From: Halobacillus litoralis
GTDB taxonomy: Bacteria > Bacillota > Bacilli > Bacillales > Halobacillaceae
NCBI RefSeq assembly: GCF_004101865.1
Contig: NZ_CP026118.1
Span: 3,923,001 to 3,987,000 of the forward strand
DNA length: 64,000 bases
Direction: 5' to 3'
Part shown: in pieces, positions 63,229-64,000 of the stretch
Layout of the letters: every line of letters begins with the position of its first letter
Position numbering within the stretch: the first letter of the stretch is position 1
The notes under the pieces: model-generated
What the model was told of the DNA's origin: nothing
What the model saw: only the letters and a program-made list of their open reading frames with translations
Database searches by the model: none
Position numbers and translations under genes: made by a program

Positions 63229-63591
63229 TTAACCATTGCAGACCATCACGATATTACCATCCGGATCTTTGATATTGAAAAAAGCGATGTCGTCATATTT
63301 TTCCATATCTCTTACAATCTCGTAACCGAGGTCATGCACGTAACGGTAAGCTTCATCGATGTCTTCAGCATGAAAGTTGAATAGTGGATTCGGTGATGGT
63401 ATGACATATTCAAGGCCGCTATCAAGGAGTACACCGGTATGTTGATTCATAGGCAGGTTGTAGATGGGTGGGGTGACTTTCTCCAAATCATACTCTTTTC
63501 CTAACAACTTTGAATACCATTTTACAGCTCTTTTTAAATCACTCACTGGTACGAATGTCGTGTTCAACTCATTCAGGATCGGGCTATGCAA
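63229..63591 (-). CDS. VOC-family protein
   Basis: 120 aa single VOC domain: TTFVPVSDLKRAVKWYSKLLG...NIKDPDGNIVMVCNG. Starts with TTG 63591 after AAAGGAGTG (spacing 9). Similar in form to 51024. Confidence 0.85.
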   Translation of the reverse strand: MHSPILNELNTTFVPVSDLKRAVKWYSKLLGKEYDLEKVTPPIYNLPMNQHTGVLLDSGLEYVIPSPNPLFNFHAEDIDEAYRYVHDLGYEIVRDMEKYDDIAFFNIKDPDGNIVMVCNG

Positions 63592-63936
63592 CAGAATTCA
63601 CTCCTTTGTAATGTTCCCTGTATCTACCATACCATGGAAAAGTGGTCATTGTGTGAAAATTCATGCTTTTACGACGGGAAGTATATAAAATGCATGGTTA
63701 TGTGTATAGATGGCGAGATTACATAAGCCAAATACGAAAAGTATGTCAGGGGTAACCAGAGAGCTGAGGATTGTACGAATAAAGATATATGTTTACGTTG
63801 GACTTCCGGAGCCCATTTCTTTTTATCCTAAATTATGAGGGGCCGACTGAAAGCGAATGTTCTGCTTTTAAGAGCAATATCCAGGTTGACTCTGTGGTGC
63901 ACCCAAAGGTTTATTATAGAACTGGGAGGAAGGGCC
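63592..63936. other. intergenic region before the MerR gene
   Basis: 345 bases without a supported gene; it should contain the promoters of both divergent genes. Confidence 0.45.
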
Positions 63937-64000
63937 ATGTACAAAATCAGCGAATTTGCAGAACTGACCGGGTTGAGTAAAGAAACTCTGCGTTACTATG
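63937..64000 (+). CDS. MerR-family regulator, 5' part cut by window end
   Basis: Only 21 codons are in the window: MYKISEFAELTGLSKETLRYY, the MerR helix-turn-helix opening (ISEFAxLTGLS..TLRYY). GGGAGGAAGGG stands before ATG 63937. What it senses cannot be told. Confidence 0.85.
   Translation, partial: MYKISEFAELTGLSKETLRYY

Noticed and set aside
63060-63230. Open frame on the plus strand after the GNAT gene
   Set aside because: No start codon or ribosome site could be found, although the segment is open; left as intergenic.

Overview
The window looks like chromosome from a moderately halophilic, low-to-mid GC Bacillaceae (Halobacillus/Virgibacillus/Pontibacillus type). The reasons are strong AGGAGG ribosome binding sites, a Tyr T-box, CcpA-type cre sites, the ectoine operon ectABC, acidic proteins, and Bacillus-type families and neighbourhoods such as yqjW-yqkB-yqkC. 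The genus is inferred, not proven.

1-19.2 kb is an aromatic catabolism region. A first operon encodes a HisC-like aminotransferase, a 2-oxo acid dehydrogenase without E3 (E1alpha, E1beta, E2), an NhaC-family carrier and an LpqC-type esterase. Next come a split HpaG (two fumarylacetoacetase-fold proteins) with HpaF, two TIR-bounded repeats, a small symporter accessory protein with a sodium:solute symporter, a divergent LysR regulator, and hpaE-hpaB-hpaD-hpaC followed by a FAD synthetase-like protein and a DapA-family lyase. Together they can take up 4-hydroxyphenylacetate, hydroxylate it, cleave the ring and feed the product to central metabolism. HpaH and HpaI are absent, and the DapA-family protein is a candidate replacement. 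The first operon may make 4-hydroxyphenylacetyl-CoA from tyrosine (inference). cre-like sites lie before the symporter and before hpaE.

19.2-33.9 kb is housekeeping and accessory: an atypical SDR, a two-component system with a lipoprotein, a Y-family polymerase followed by yqkB/yqkC-like genes, an operon of small membrane proteins, a methyltransferase, VOC, YnfA, DUF2515, Cdd1-like, GNAT, glycolipid-binding-like, DinB-like and isochorismatase-family proteins. 34.4-36.75 kb is ectABC, where ectA has no canonical start codon and appears to use ATT.

37-49.3 kb holds small membrane proteins, a cupin, two AraC-GyrI paralogues, an LLM oxidoreductase, a DUF1538-DUF1538-tandem P-II operon, a Gly/Tyr/His repeat protein, a divergent PRPP synthetase and two Nudix proteins. 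49.3-55.9 kb holds T-box/tyrS, an ABC-F ATPase, a thioredoxin-reductase-like flavoprotein and a CPA1 antiporter. 56-59.6 kb holds YdcZ-Crp-YdcZ genes bracketed by a nearly identical roughly 190-bp repeat, plus further repeats. 59.6-64 kb holds a peroxiredoxin, a flavodoxin-fold reductase, small membrane and lipoproteins, GNAT and VOC proteins, and the start of a MerR regulator cut by the window edge. I saw no rRNA, tRNA, CRISPR array, prophage or intact transposase.
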